A stretch of DNA of 32,677 nucleotides from assembly GCA_030457025.1 (NCBI GenBank), contig JAKDSA010000027.1, positions 1-32,677 on the forward strand. Reading direction: 5' to 3'. Both the position numbers and the translations under genes were made by a program. Within the stretch, counting starts at the first letter, position 1. Each line of letters opens with the position of its first letter. Positions 16,837-23,863 of the stretch are shown here, one piece after another. The notes below the pieces were generated by a model that saw only the letters and a list, made by a program, of their open reading frames with translations, was not told where the DNA came from and ran no database searches. Origin of the DNA: Brevibacterium sp. (GTDB lineage Bacteria; Actinomycetota; Actinomycetes; Actinomycetales; Brevibacteriaceae).

Positions 16837-18557
16837 CCGAGACCGCGCCCCTGCTGTCCGTCGAGGACCTGACCGTCGCCTACTCCCGCCGAGGTGACTT
16901 CGCCGTCCCCGCCGTCGACGACGTGTCCTTCGCCGTTCGTGCCGGGTCGATGACCGCCGTCGTCGGCGAGTCCGGGTCCGGCAAGTCGACGACTGCGAAC
17001 GCGGTCATCGGCCTCCTCCCTGAATCCGCGCAGATCACGGGTGGGCACATCCACTTGGGCTCGGTCGATCTGGGTTTGTTGGGAGCCGGCGCCTGGCATG
17101 GGATCCGCGGCAGTCAGATCGGCTATGTCCCGCAGGATCCGGGCAGCTCGCTCAACCCTCTGCAGACCATCGGGAATTCCGTCGCCGAGGCACTGCGGAT
17201 CCACCGACGCGCCGACCGCAGGTCCGCCCGCGCCCAAGTCCTCGATCTGCTGGCCAAGGTCGGCATCGACCGACCCGAGATGCGCGCCGACCAGTTCCCG
17301 CACGAACTCTCCGGCGGCATGCGTCAGCGGGTGCTCATCGCCTCGGCCATCGCGCTGCGCCCGCGGCTGCTCATCGCCGATGAGCCGACCTCGGCACTCG
17401 ACGTGACCGTGCAGAAGCAGGTCCTCGACCTCCTCGATGGACTGCGGGACGAGACCGGGATGGGCGTCCTCTTCATCACCCACGACCTCGCCGTCGCCGG
17501 TGAGCGCGCAGATGAGGTCGTCGTCATGCAGTCCGGACGCGTCGTCGAGGCCGGACCGGCAGAACTGGTCTTCTCCCACCCCGCGACCGACTACACCTCC
17601 CGGCTGCTCGCCGATGCCCCGGCGCTGAAGACGAAGGCACGCCACACGGCTCCCACCGCAAAGGCGGGCGACGGGCCTGGTGCCGAGGCCGGCACCGCCT
17701 TCGTCTCCGGCGAGGCGCTGACCCAGATCTACGCCCGCAACGATGATCAGGTCATCGGAATCGAGGACGTGTCGCTGCACGTCGAACGCGGAACCACTCA
17801 CGGCATCGTCGGCGAATCCGGGTCCGGCAAGACGACGACGGGCAAGGCCCTGGCAGGATTCCTCACACCCCAGTCCGGTCGGATACGCGTCGGCGATTTC
17901 GACACAGCTGTCTCTGCGCGCGGCCGTGCGGTGCCGGCGCGCGGCCATGCGGCTCGGGCCCGCCTGCGGGACTTCCGGCGGACGGTCCAGCTCGTGCACC
18001 AGAACCCGTACTCGGCGCTGGACCCGAAGCATTCGATTCGCCAGATCCTGACCGAACCCCTGCGCAACTTCCGCATCGGAGCCCGGAGCACGCGACCTGG
18101 GCTCGTCGCCGAGGCCCTGGAGCGGGTGGCTCTGCCGACGGACTTCGGCGACAGGCGGCCGGCCGAACTCTCGGGCGGCCAGCTGCAGCGTGTGGCGATC
18201 GCCAGGGCGCTCGTCGCCGGCCCGGAACTCGTCGTCTTCGACGAGGCGGTCTCCGCGCTCGACGTCACCGTGCAGGCTCAGATACTGACCCTCCTCGATG
18301 ACCTGCAGGTGGAGCTGGGACTGACATATGTCTTCATCTCCCACGATCTCGCGGTCGTGCGACAGATCGCTGATACTGTGTCGGTGATGTCGCAGGGACG
18401 CCTGGTGGAGAACGGGCCGACGGAGGACCTCTTCTCTCGTCCGCAGACCCACTACACACACACCCTCCTCGACGCGATCCCCCGCCCCGTGATGCTCCAT
18501 GGCGACGGGGACAACGCCTCCGAGAATCCGACATTGCTCGCAGCAGCAGAAAGATGA
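16833..18557 (+). CDS. Fused double ATPase of the peptide/nickel-type ABC importer
   Basis: 574-aa protein with two complete ABC domains, equal to DppD and DppF joined. Domain 1: Walker A G-E-S-G-S-G-K-S (45-52), signature L-S-G-G-M-R-Q (159-165), Walker B L-L-I-A-D-E (179-184). A linker (about 262-290) is Ala/Gly-rich. Domain 2: G-E-S-G-S-G-K-T (327-334), L-S-G-G-Q-L-Q (446-452), V-V-F-D-E (467-471), with V rather than P-T after the Glu (E-A-V-S-A-L-D). The ATG at 16833 overlaps the permease stop. It energises the transporter formed with the two permeases. Confidence 0.92.
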   Translation: MTETAPLLSVEDLTVAYSRRGDFAVPAVDDVSFAVRAGSMTAVVGESGSGKSTTANAVIGLLPESAQITGGHIHLGSVDLGLLGAGAWHGIRGSQIGYVPQDPGSSLNPLQTIGNSVAEALRIHRRADRRSARAQVLDLLAKVGIDRPEMRADQFPHELSGGMRQRVLIASAIALRPRLLIADEPTSALDVTVQKQVLDLLDGLRDETGMGVLFITHDLAVAGERADEVVVMQSGRVVEAGPAELVFSHPATDYTSRLLADAPALKTKARHTAPTAKAGDGPGAEAGTAFVSGEALTQIYARNDDQVIGIEDVSLHVERGTTHGIVGESGSGKTTTGKALAGFLTPQSGRIRVGDFDTAVSARGRAVPARGHAARARLRDFRRTVQLVHQNPYSALDPKHSIRQILTEPLRNFRIGARSTRPGLVAEALERVALPTDFGDRRPAELSGGQLQRVAIARALVAGPELVVFDEAVSALDVTVQAQILTLLDDLQVELGLTYVFISHDLAVVRQIADTVSVMSQGRLVENGPTEDLFSRPQTHYTHTLLDAIPRPVMLHGDGDNASENPTLLAAAER

Positions 18558-18567
18558 GACGAACACG

Positions 18568-19593
18568 ATGACGAACAGTTCCACAGGCCCCCGGATCGGA
18601 TTCTTCACCCGCCTGCTCGAGGACGCACCGGCCGAGAAGCGCTACCGATTCGCCCTCGAGCAGATCCAGGCGGCCGAGACCTGCGGCTTCGACTCCGCCT
18701 GGGTCGCCCAGCACCATTTCTCCGCGGCCGAGGGCGGGCTGCCCTCCCCGCTCGTGTTCCTGTCCCATGCGGCGGCCCGGACTTCGCGGATCCGGTTGGG
18801 CACGGCGATCATCACCCTGCCTATGGAGAACGGCGTACGCGCAGCCGAAGACGCAGCGGTCACCGATGTGCTCTCCGGCCGACGTTTGGAGATCGGCCTC
18901 GGTTCGGGCGGAAACCCGACGTCGTTCCCGGCCTTCGGCACCAGCTTCGATGAACGCCGTGAGATGTTTGCAGACAACCTCGCAGCGCTGAAGACCCTGC
19001 TGGCCGGCCAGTCACTGGACACCGGGCACGCACTGTACCCTGAAGCGACTCACCTCTCCGAACGTCTCTGGCAGGCTACCTTCTCCTCCGGTGGCGCCTC
19101 AGCCGCCGGTGCCGCGGGAGATGGGCTCATGCTCTCGCGCACCCAGCCTCGCCCACAGAACAGCCCCGGAGCCTCCCTCGACGAGGTGCAGCTGCCCGTC
19201 ATCGACGCCTACCTCTCGAAGCTTCCGAACGGAGTCGCTCCCCGCATCCTCGCCTCCCGCACAGCCGTCGTCGCCGACGCCGCATCGTTGCCCGAACTCC
19301 GTGCGCTGACGGAACCGGCGCTGCGGTCCGAGGCCGATCGCCTCGTCGGCTATGACATCTCAGGGCTGAGCTTCGACGAGCTGCTCATCGCCACCGACAC
19401 ATTCCTCGGCACCCCCGAACAGGTCAGCGAACGCCTCTCGGCCGACCGTGTGCTTTCGAAGGCCACAGACGTCAGCTTCCAGGTCCATTCGGTACCCGCG
19501 ACGAACGAGACCACCCTGCGGTCGATCGAGCTCCTCGCCACCGAGGTGGCACCGGCCCTCGGCCTGACGCTGACCATGGAACAGGCGGCCTGA
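18568..19593 (+). CDS. LLM-class flavin-dependent monooxygenase (KPN_01858-like)
   Basis: 341-aa luciferase-like (beta/alpha)8 protein expected to use FMNH2 and O2. Visible family segments: R-I-G-F-F-T-R-L-L, W-V-A-Q-H-H-F-S (the bacterial-luciferase-like E/Q-H-H stretch), T-S-R-I-R-L-G-T-A-I-I-T-L-P, D-V-L-S-G-R-R-L-E-I-G-L-G-S-G, and F-L-G-T-P-E-Q-V-S-E-R. I recognise it as close to the family named after Klebsiella KPN_01858, which travels with an ABC importer and CMD-domain proteins. It needs a flavin reductase from elsewhere. It follows the ATPase stop by 10 nt. With the Cys leader peptide, an oxygenolytic C-S cleavage is a reasonable but unproven role. Confidence 0.85.
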   Translation: MTNSSTGPRIGFFTRLLEDAPAEKRYRFALEQIQAAETCGFDSAWVAQHHFSAAEGGLPSPLVFLSHAAARTSRIRLGTAIITLPMENGVRAAEDAAVTDVLSGRRLEIGLGSGGNPTSFPAFGTSFDERREMFADNLAALKTLLAGQSLDTGHALYPEATHLSERLWQATFSSGGASAAGAAGDGLMLSRTQPRPQNSPGASLDEVQLPVIDAYLSKLPNGVAPRILASRTAVVADAASLPELRALTEPALRSEADRLVGYDISGLSFDELLIATDTFLGTPEQVSERLSADRVLSKATDVSFQVHSVPATNETTLRSIELLATEVAPALGLTLTMEQAA

Positions 19594-19594
19594 C

Positions 19595-20929
19595 ATGACT
19601 GACATCATCAACACGCTCGCGGGAATCGCCGCGCAGGACCCCCTCGATGGACTGCGCAATCACCGCGCACAGGCCAAGGACAACGCTCAGCTCAGCTTCG
19701 AGGCTCTCCTGGAACCTGAAGAGACCGGAGAGTTCTCCCACCGGGACCGCTACGCCGTCGCCGCATTCGCCGCCGGGCTGCTGGGCGCGCCCGCCGCCGA
19801 GGAGTTCTACCGTGACCTCCTCCGTGACGAGGACGAAGTCGCCTCCTGGGCGATCGCCGAACTCCTCGACGAAGCTCTGCTCGAACTCGGCTCCAGCTCG
19901 GACGTCCGCGGGCCCTACGGAACTTTCGAATCCGCTGCGCTGGCGCCCGAGAACGTTCCCGGGCCATGGTTGACTGTAGGGGAGAAGACGGGAGAAGTAC
20001 TTGGGCCGCTGCTGGTTGCCGGACTCGAATTCACCCACCTGCTGGTCCTGCATCCGCGAGATTCGCGTCCCGAGCACATGGCGCTGCTGTTCGACGCGGG
20101 CTGGGACGAAGACTCGATCGTCACGCTCGCCCAGCTCGTGTCGTTCCTCAACTTCCAAATCCGCATCAGCACCGGCCTGACCGCGCTGGTCCATGCACCG
20201 GCAGCGGCTGGAGCCCCGGTGAGCCACCACGTGCCTTCCGAGGATGACGGCGGGATCACCTCGGCGAGGGACTCCTCTGCCTCGTCGAAAGGCAGCCAGG
20301 CCCTGGCTCGGGTGGGCGAGCGCGTGCGCACCTACCCCGAACTCGAGCGACCGGAGCTCTTCCAGCAGTCCGGGCTGGGGTGGGTGCCCTGGATTGCCCC
20401 CGTCGCCGAGGCAGAACTCAGCGATGCCCAACGCGAAGCCCTGATCGAGGCGGGACGGGCGAATAACCCCTACTTCCGGCTGCTGGCCAGGGACCCCGCC
20501 GCACTGCGCGCGAGGACGCTGACCGATCTCGATATCTTCTTCAATACCACCGATGGGCTCGGCCGGGCCGAACGCGAACTCGCAGCGACCGTGGCCTCAC
20601 GGCTCAACGGGTGCCTATTCTGCGCCTCGATCCACTCGGACCGGGCCGCGGAGGAGTCGGGGCGCCGGGACCTCGTGCAGGCGCTGCTCGACACGGGCAT
20701 CGAAGCGCCGTCGAGCCTCGGCGATCCTGTCTGGGATGCCGTCGTCGACGCCTCAGCCGCACTCACACTCACCCCGCAGGCGTTCGGCTCGGCGCACGTG
20801 AACGCACTGCGCGAGGCGGGCCTTGCCGATGGGGACATCATCGACGTCCTGGGTTGCGCCGCGTTCTTCAATTGGGCCAACCGCCTCATGCTTTCCCTCG
20901 GCGAACCGGAGGTGCTCGCTCGCCGCTAG
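19595..20929 (+). CDS. Fusion of two CMD/alkylhydroperoxidase-like proteins (Avi_7170 + Avi_7169 types)
   Basis: 444-aa protein made of two AhpD-like (carboxymuconolactone decarboxylase fold) halves. Residues about 1-205 resemble the CMD protein family named after Avi_7170: helical, no cysteine, with R-D-R-Y-A-V-A-A-F-A-A-G-L and L-V-S-F-L-N-F-Q-I-R. A Ser/Gly-rich linker (about 205-240) follows. Residues about 245-444 resemble the Avi_7169 alkylhydroperoxidase family, with redox motif N-G-C-L-F-C-A-S-I-H (Cys340, Cys343, His347). In other bacteria I recall these as two adjacent genes. The ATG is one base after the monooxygenase stop. It may reduce a peroxide by-product or act on the oxidised substrate (inference). 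Last gene of the operon. Confidence 0.82.
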   Translation: MTDIINTLAGIAAQDPLDGLRNHRAQAKDNAQLSFEALLEPEETGEFSHRDRYAVAAFAAGLLGAPAAEEFYRDLLRDEDEVASWAIAELLDEALLELGSSSDVRGPYGTFESAALAPENVPGPWLTVGEKTGEVLGPLLVAGLEFTHLLVLHPRDSRPEHMALLFDAGWDEDSIVTLAQLVSFLNFQIRISTGLTALVHAPAAAGAPVSHHVPSEDDGGITSARDSSASSKGSQALARVGERVRTYPELERPELFQQSGLGWVPWIAPVAEAELSDAQREALIEAGRANNPYFRLLARDPAALRARTLTDLDIFFNTTDGLGRAERELAATVASRLNGCLFCASIHSDRAAEESGRRDLVQALLDTGIEAPSSLGDPVWDAVVDASAALTLTPQAFGSAHVNALREAGLADGDIIDVLGCAAFFNWANRLMLSLGEPEVLARR

Positions 20930-20949
20930 CGACCAGCGGCCAGCAACCA

Positions 20950-21019
20950 GCGAAAAACGGGAGTCATGTCGAGTTGCGGGTGTGCACACTCGTTTCTCGG
21001 CGCGAGTCCCGTTTCTCGC
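20950..21019. terminator. Long imperfect inverted repeat between convergent genes
   Basis: GCGAAAAACGGGA (20950-20962) pairs with TCCCGTTTCTCGC (21007-21019) with one G:T-type mismatch. Between them lies a smaller dyad around GTGTGCACAC. It ends both the rightward operon and the leftward methyltransferase gene. The arm GCGAGAAACGGG (minus strand here) also occurs exactly at 2201-2212, so it may be a dispersed intergenic element. Confidence 0.6.
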
Positions 21020-21032
21020 GTTCTGTCGCGGC

Positions 21033-21692
21033 TCATTGTCTGCGACTTGCTCTCACCACGACGTCGTCGATGGTGATTGTGCGGCCTCCAGGTCCGACCA
21101 TCGTTCGCTGCGACTCCTCAGCGGTGACGATGGTCCAGACTGCTGGATCGAGGCGGTTCGTGATGGAGTCGGCCGTGGCTGAGGCCTCTGCCGGTGGGTG
21201 AGAGTGGCCATGTCCGCTTTCGCCGGCGCTGCTGTGGCTGGTGGAATCGCCGCGGCGGTGGTGAAGGTGGCCGACGATGAGCAGCGTTCCGCCGGGTGCC
21301 ACCCAGGATGCGATGCGGTCGTAGAAAGCCGACTGCGCCATAGCTGGGTGGGCGTAGTGGGTCGTGACCAGGTCGTACTTCGTTTCCGGTTCCCACACGG
21401 AGAGGTCCGCCCGGACCCATTCGATTCGGCCACCGACCCCGGCAGCGTCGGCTCGGCCCTCTGCATACTCCAACGCCGTGTCTGCCACGTCTGCACCGGT
21501 GACGGTCCAGCCGTTGCCTGCCAACCAGATCGCTTCCGCCCCGGCGCCGCAGCCGGCATCGAGCGCTGTTCCGGGCTCGATGCCCGAGATCTCACGGACC
21601 AGATGGGGATTTGCGTCGCCTGAGCTCATCATCGGGGCACGTTCGCCGTCCCAGGCCTGGTCCCAGTAGCTCTTATCGAATGAGTGAGTCAT
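21033..21692 (-). CDS. Class I SAM-dependent methyltransferase with His-rich loop
   Basis: 219-aa methyltransferase. The SAM-binding motif D-A-G-C-G-A-G (45-51) follows an N-terminal Y-W-D-Q-A-W-D-G-E-R-A-P as in TehB/thiol-methyltransferase-like proteins; R-A-D-L-S-V-W (94-100) and Y-D-L-V-T-T-H (106-112) are motifs II-III. Residues about 142-165 form a His-rich insert (H-L-H-H-R-R, then H-G-H-S-H) that could bind a metal. ATG 21692 shares one base with the flavoprotein stop (TGATG), so the two are coupled. The substrate is unknown; pairing with a CPYC flavoprotein suggests a thiol. Confidence 0.85.
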   Translation of the reverse strand: MTHSFDKSYWDQAWDGERAPMMSSGDANPHLVREISGIEPGTALDAGCGAGAEAIWLAGNGWTVTGADVADTALEYAEGRADAAGVGGRIEWVRADLSVWEPETKYDLVTTHYAHPAMAQSAFYDRIASWVAPGGTLLIVGHLHHRRGDSTSHSSAGESGHGHSHPPAEASATADSITNRLDPAVWTIVTAEESQRTMVGPGGRTITIDDVVVRASRRQ

Positions 21693-22696
21693 CAGCTGGC
21701 CCTCCCTGCCAGGTCGCCGGTCAGGTCTGACACTGCCTGGTCGAGGTCTTTGAAGATGAGGTCGGTGTTGATGTGCTGGGCGGCAAGGGCGCCGGCGGCG
21801 GCCGCTCCGCTGACCTGAGCTCCGATGTCGGCGGCATTGCCGGCAGCCCACACACCGGGGACGGAGGTCTGTCCGAAGGATTCGGTGTCGATGAATGCTC
21901 CTGCCGGATGGGCTGTGGGCTCGAGTCCGATGCCCGCGAACAGTTCAGCACGGGCGACCATCGGTGTGGCAACGACTGCCGCATCCACGGCCACGACCTG
22001 CCCATCGTCCAAACGCACACCCGCGAGTGTGTCGTCGATGATCTCGAGGCTGTCGATGCCGCCTTCGACGACCGGAATGTCGAGTGCCTGCAGCTTGGTC
22101 CGCTCCTCCTCGGTGAGCTGGTGGTCTCCGGCGAAGAGCGTCACCTGAGAACTCCACTGTCGGAACAGGAATGCCTTGTGCACCGCCATCGGGGTGGTGA
22201 CGAGAACTCCGATGCGACTGTCCCGGACTTCCCACCCATGGCAGTACGGGCAATGGAGCACCCCATGCCCCCACTGCTCGCGGACGCCCGGGATCTCGGG
22301 CAGCTCGTCGACCAGACCGGTCGCAATGAGCAGGCGCCGGCCCCGAATCATGTTCCCGCTGCGCAGAGTGAACGTGAATCCATCGTCAGCACCGCTGACG
22401 TCGACGACCTCATCGTCGATGAGTTCCCCGCCGTAGCCTCGTACTTCTTCTCGTCCTCGCGCCAGCAGTGCTCCGGGACTGATGCCTTCGAGCCCCAGGA
22501 GCCCGTGCACCCCGTCTGCGGGTGCATTGCGCGGCTCGCCAGCATCGACGACCGTCACGCTCCGGCGTGCGCGAGTCAAGGTCAATGCCGCGCTGAGCCC
22601 GGCTGCACCGGCTCCGATGATCACGACGTCGCGAATCGCGTTCTTGCCTGCCACGCCCATGTTTCCTGCCACGCCCATGTTTCCTGCCATGCTCAT
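21692..22696 (-). CDS. Thioredoxin-reductase-like FAD/NAD(P)H oxidoreductase
   Basis: 334-aa flavoprotein with FAD motif G-A-G-A-A-G (28-33), redox-active H-C-P-Y-C-H (cysteines 149 and 152), an NAD(P) domain, and the late A-A-G-N-A-A-D motif. It belongs to the TrxB-like group that includes dithiol oxidases such as GliT/HlmI rather than housekeeping TrxB (which has C-A-T-C). No thioredoxin gene is adjacent. Start at 22696 after GGGAGAAC; the first codons are an 18-bp tandem repeat with further ATGs at 22690, 22678 and 22660, so the exact start is uncertain. Divergent from the XRE-cupin gene. Confidence 0.87.
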   Translation of the reverse strand: MSMAGNMGVAGNMGVAGKNAIRDVVIIGAGAAGLSAALTLTRARRSVTVVDAGEPRNAPADGVHGLLGLEGISPGALLARGREEVRGYGGELIDDEVVDVSGADDGFTFTLRSGNMIRGRRLLIATGLVDELPEIPGVREQWGHGVLHCPYCHGWEVRDSRIGVLVTTPMAVHKAFLFRQWSSQVTLFAGDHQLTEEERTKLQALDIPVVEGGIDSLEIIDDTLAGVRLDDGQVVAVDAAVVATPMVARAELFAGIGLEPTAHPAGAFIDTESFGQTSVPGVWAAGNAADIGAQVSGAAAAGALAAQHINTDLIFKDLDQAVSDLTGDLAGRAS

Positions 22697-22697
22697 G
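22644..22697. repeat. Three 18-bp tandem repeats at the start of the flavoprotein gene
   Basis: Plus-strand unit TTTCCTGCCACGCCCATG occurs at 22662-22679, with variant copies at 22644-22661 and 22680-22697. On the coding strand each unit reads as an ATG and, at its end, GGCAGGAAAC, so every copy carries a start codon with a ribosome-binding-like GCAGGA just before the next copy. In protein this is M-G-V-A-G-N repeated. Confidence 0.85.
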
Positions 22698-22774
22698 TTC
22701 TCCCAACGAATCAAGGATCGCCGCTGTGGCGCTCCGATACTTCGATAGTGACAACCACATCGCAGCATTGCAAA

Positions 22775-22790
22775 CCATTTTTCCAAATGG
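22775..22790. promoter_or_regulatory. Palindrome in the divergent promoter region (possible operator)
   Basis: CCATTT (22775-22780), TTCC, AAATGG (22785-22790). A direct repeat GCAAAC at 22770-22775 and 22790-22795 brackets it at 20-bp spacing. TTGCAA (22768-22773) and AACTAT (22793-22798) could be the -35/-10 of the XRE-cupin gene, whose ATG is at 22804. An autoregulatory site is likely. Confidence 0.5.
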
Positions 22791-22803
22791 CAAACTATTG
22801 GAC

Positions 22804-23403
22804 ATGGACGAACTCATGGACCGCACATTGGATGCTGTCGGACCACGGCTGAAGCAGCTGCGACAGCGCCGCGACATCACTCTCACCGATCTTTCCGAAG
22901 AGACTGGCATCTCGATCAGCACACTGTCCCGACTCGAAGCCGGACATCGGCGCCCCAGTCTCGAGCAGCTGCTGCCGCTGGCCCGGGCGTTCGGGACTAC
23001 GCTCGACGAACTCGTCGACGCGCCCCCGACCGGGGATCCGCGCGTCAATCTGCGCCCGATCCCGACTCGCGACGGTCGGACTATCCTGCCCCTGACCCGA
23101 CGGGCTGGGGGAATCCAGGCCTACAAGTTCGTCCTTCCTGCCGGGAGCGACGATGAGGAGCCCGAGTTGCGCTCGCATGAGGGCTATGACTGGGCCTTCG
23201 TCCTCAACGGCAGGCTCCGACTCATCCTCGGCGAGCACGACCTCATCCTCGAACCGGGTGAAGCCGCTGAATTCGACACCCGCACACCGCACTGGTTCGG
23301 CGCCACGAGCTCAGGGCCGGTCGAATTCCTCAGCCTCGTCGGGAAACAGGGCGAACGCGCCCATGTCCGGGCGGCTCCGAAACGCCACCTCGCCGCGGAG
23401 TAG
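22804..23403 (+). CDS. XRE-family transcriptional regulator with cupin domain
   Basis: 199-aa regulator. Residues about 14-70 are the XRE helix-turn-helix (L-K-Q-L-R-Q-R-R-D-I-T-L-T-D-L, then I-S-I-S-T-L-S-R-L-E-A-G-H-R-R-P-S). Residues about 110-180 are a cupin barrel (R-S-H-E-G-Y-D-W-A-F-V-L-N-G-R-L-R-L, E-P-G-E-A-A-E-F-D) that probably binds a small ligand or metal. ATG 22804 was chosen over an upstream in-frame ATG (22726) because the helix-turn-helix starts soon after it and the promoter palindrome lies between. It likely regulates itself and the divergent flavoprotein-methyltransferase operon. Confidence 0.88.
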   Translation: MDELMDRTLDAVGPRLKQLRQRRDITLTDLSEETGISISTLSRLEAGHRRPSLEQLLPLARAFGTTLDELVDAPPTGDPRVNLRPIPTRDGRTILPLTRRAGGIQAYKFVLPAGSDDEEPELRSHEGYDWAFVLNGRLRLILGEHDLILEPGEAAEFDTRTPHWFGATSSGPVEFLSLVGKQGERAHVRAAPKRHLAAE

Positions 23404-23443
23404 AGGCTCCGTTCTCGCCCCCACCGAAACGAAGGTTCTGGCC

Positions 23444-23863
23444 TCAGCCGACGTCCATCAGCGTGGAGCGGATGATGAAGCGTTTGCCCGTCGGCGATTC
23501 GACGCTGAAGCCACCCCCTCGTCCGGGGACCACATCGATGGTCAGATGTGTGTGCTTCCAGTACTCGAACTGCTCGACCGACATCCAGAAGTCGAGACCG
23601 GCCTTCTCACTGTCGTCGATGGGCAGTTCGAAGTGGCCGAGCAGAACGTCAGCATCAGAGGTGAGGAAGTCCCCCTCGGGGAAGCACATCGGCGAGGAAC
23701 CATCGCAGCAGCCTCCGGACTGGTGGAACATCAGCTGTCCGTGTTTGGCGATCAGCGCTTCCAGGAGGTCGACGGTGGCCTGCGTCATCGCCACCCGCGA
23801 TTTCTCCTCACCGCCGATGGTCGGCGATGATTCTAGGGTTGCTGTCTGTGTTGATTCACTCAT
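23444..23863 (-). CDS. DUF779 protein, aldehyde-dehydrogenase partner
   Basis: 139-aa protein of the DUF779 family. The conserved segment F-H-Q-S-G-G-C-C-D-G-S-S-P-M-C (cysteines 52, 53, 60) is a likely metal site, followed by F-W-M-S-V-E-Q-F-E-Y-W-K-H-T-H-L and a C-terminal G-F-S-V-E-S-P. DUF779 genes regularly follow aldehyde or alcohol dehydrogenase genes and may help in their maturation; the precise role is not settled to my knowledge. The ATG shares one base with the dehydrogenase stop (TGATG). Confidence 0.85.
   Translation of the reverse strand: MSESTQTATLESSPTIGGEEKSRVAMTQATVDLLEALIAKHGQLMFHQSGGCCDGSSPMCFPEGDFLTSDADVLLGHFELPIDDSEKAGLDFWMSVEQFEYWKHTHLTIDVVPGRGGGFSVESPTGKRFIIRSTLMDVG

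Noticed and set aside
16671..18608. 645-codon minus-strand frame opposite the double ATPase
   Set aside because: Length comes from GC bias; the plus strand holds both complete ABC motif sets.
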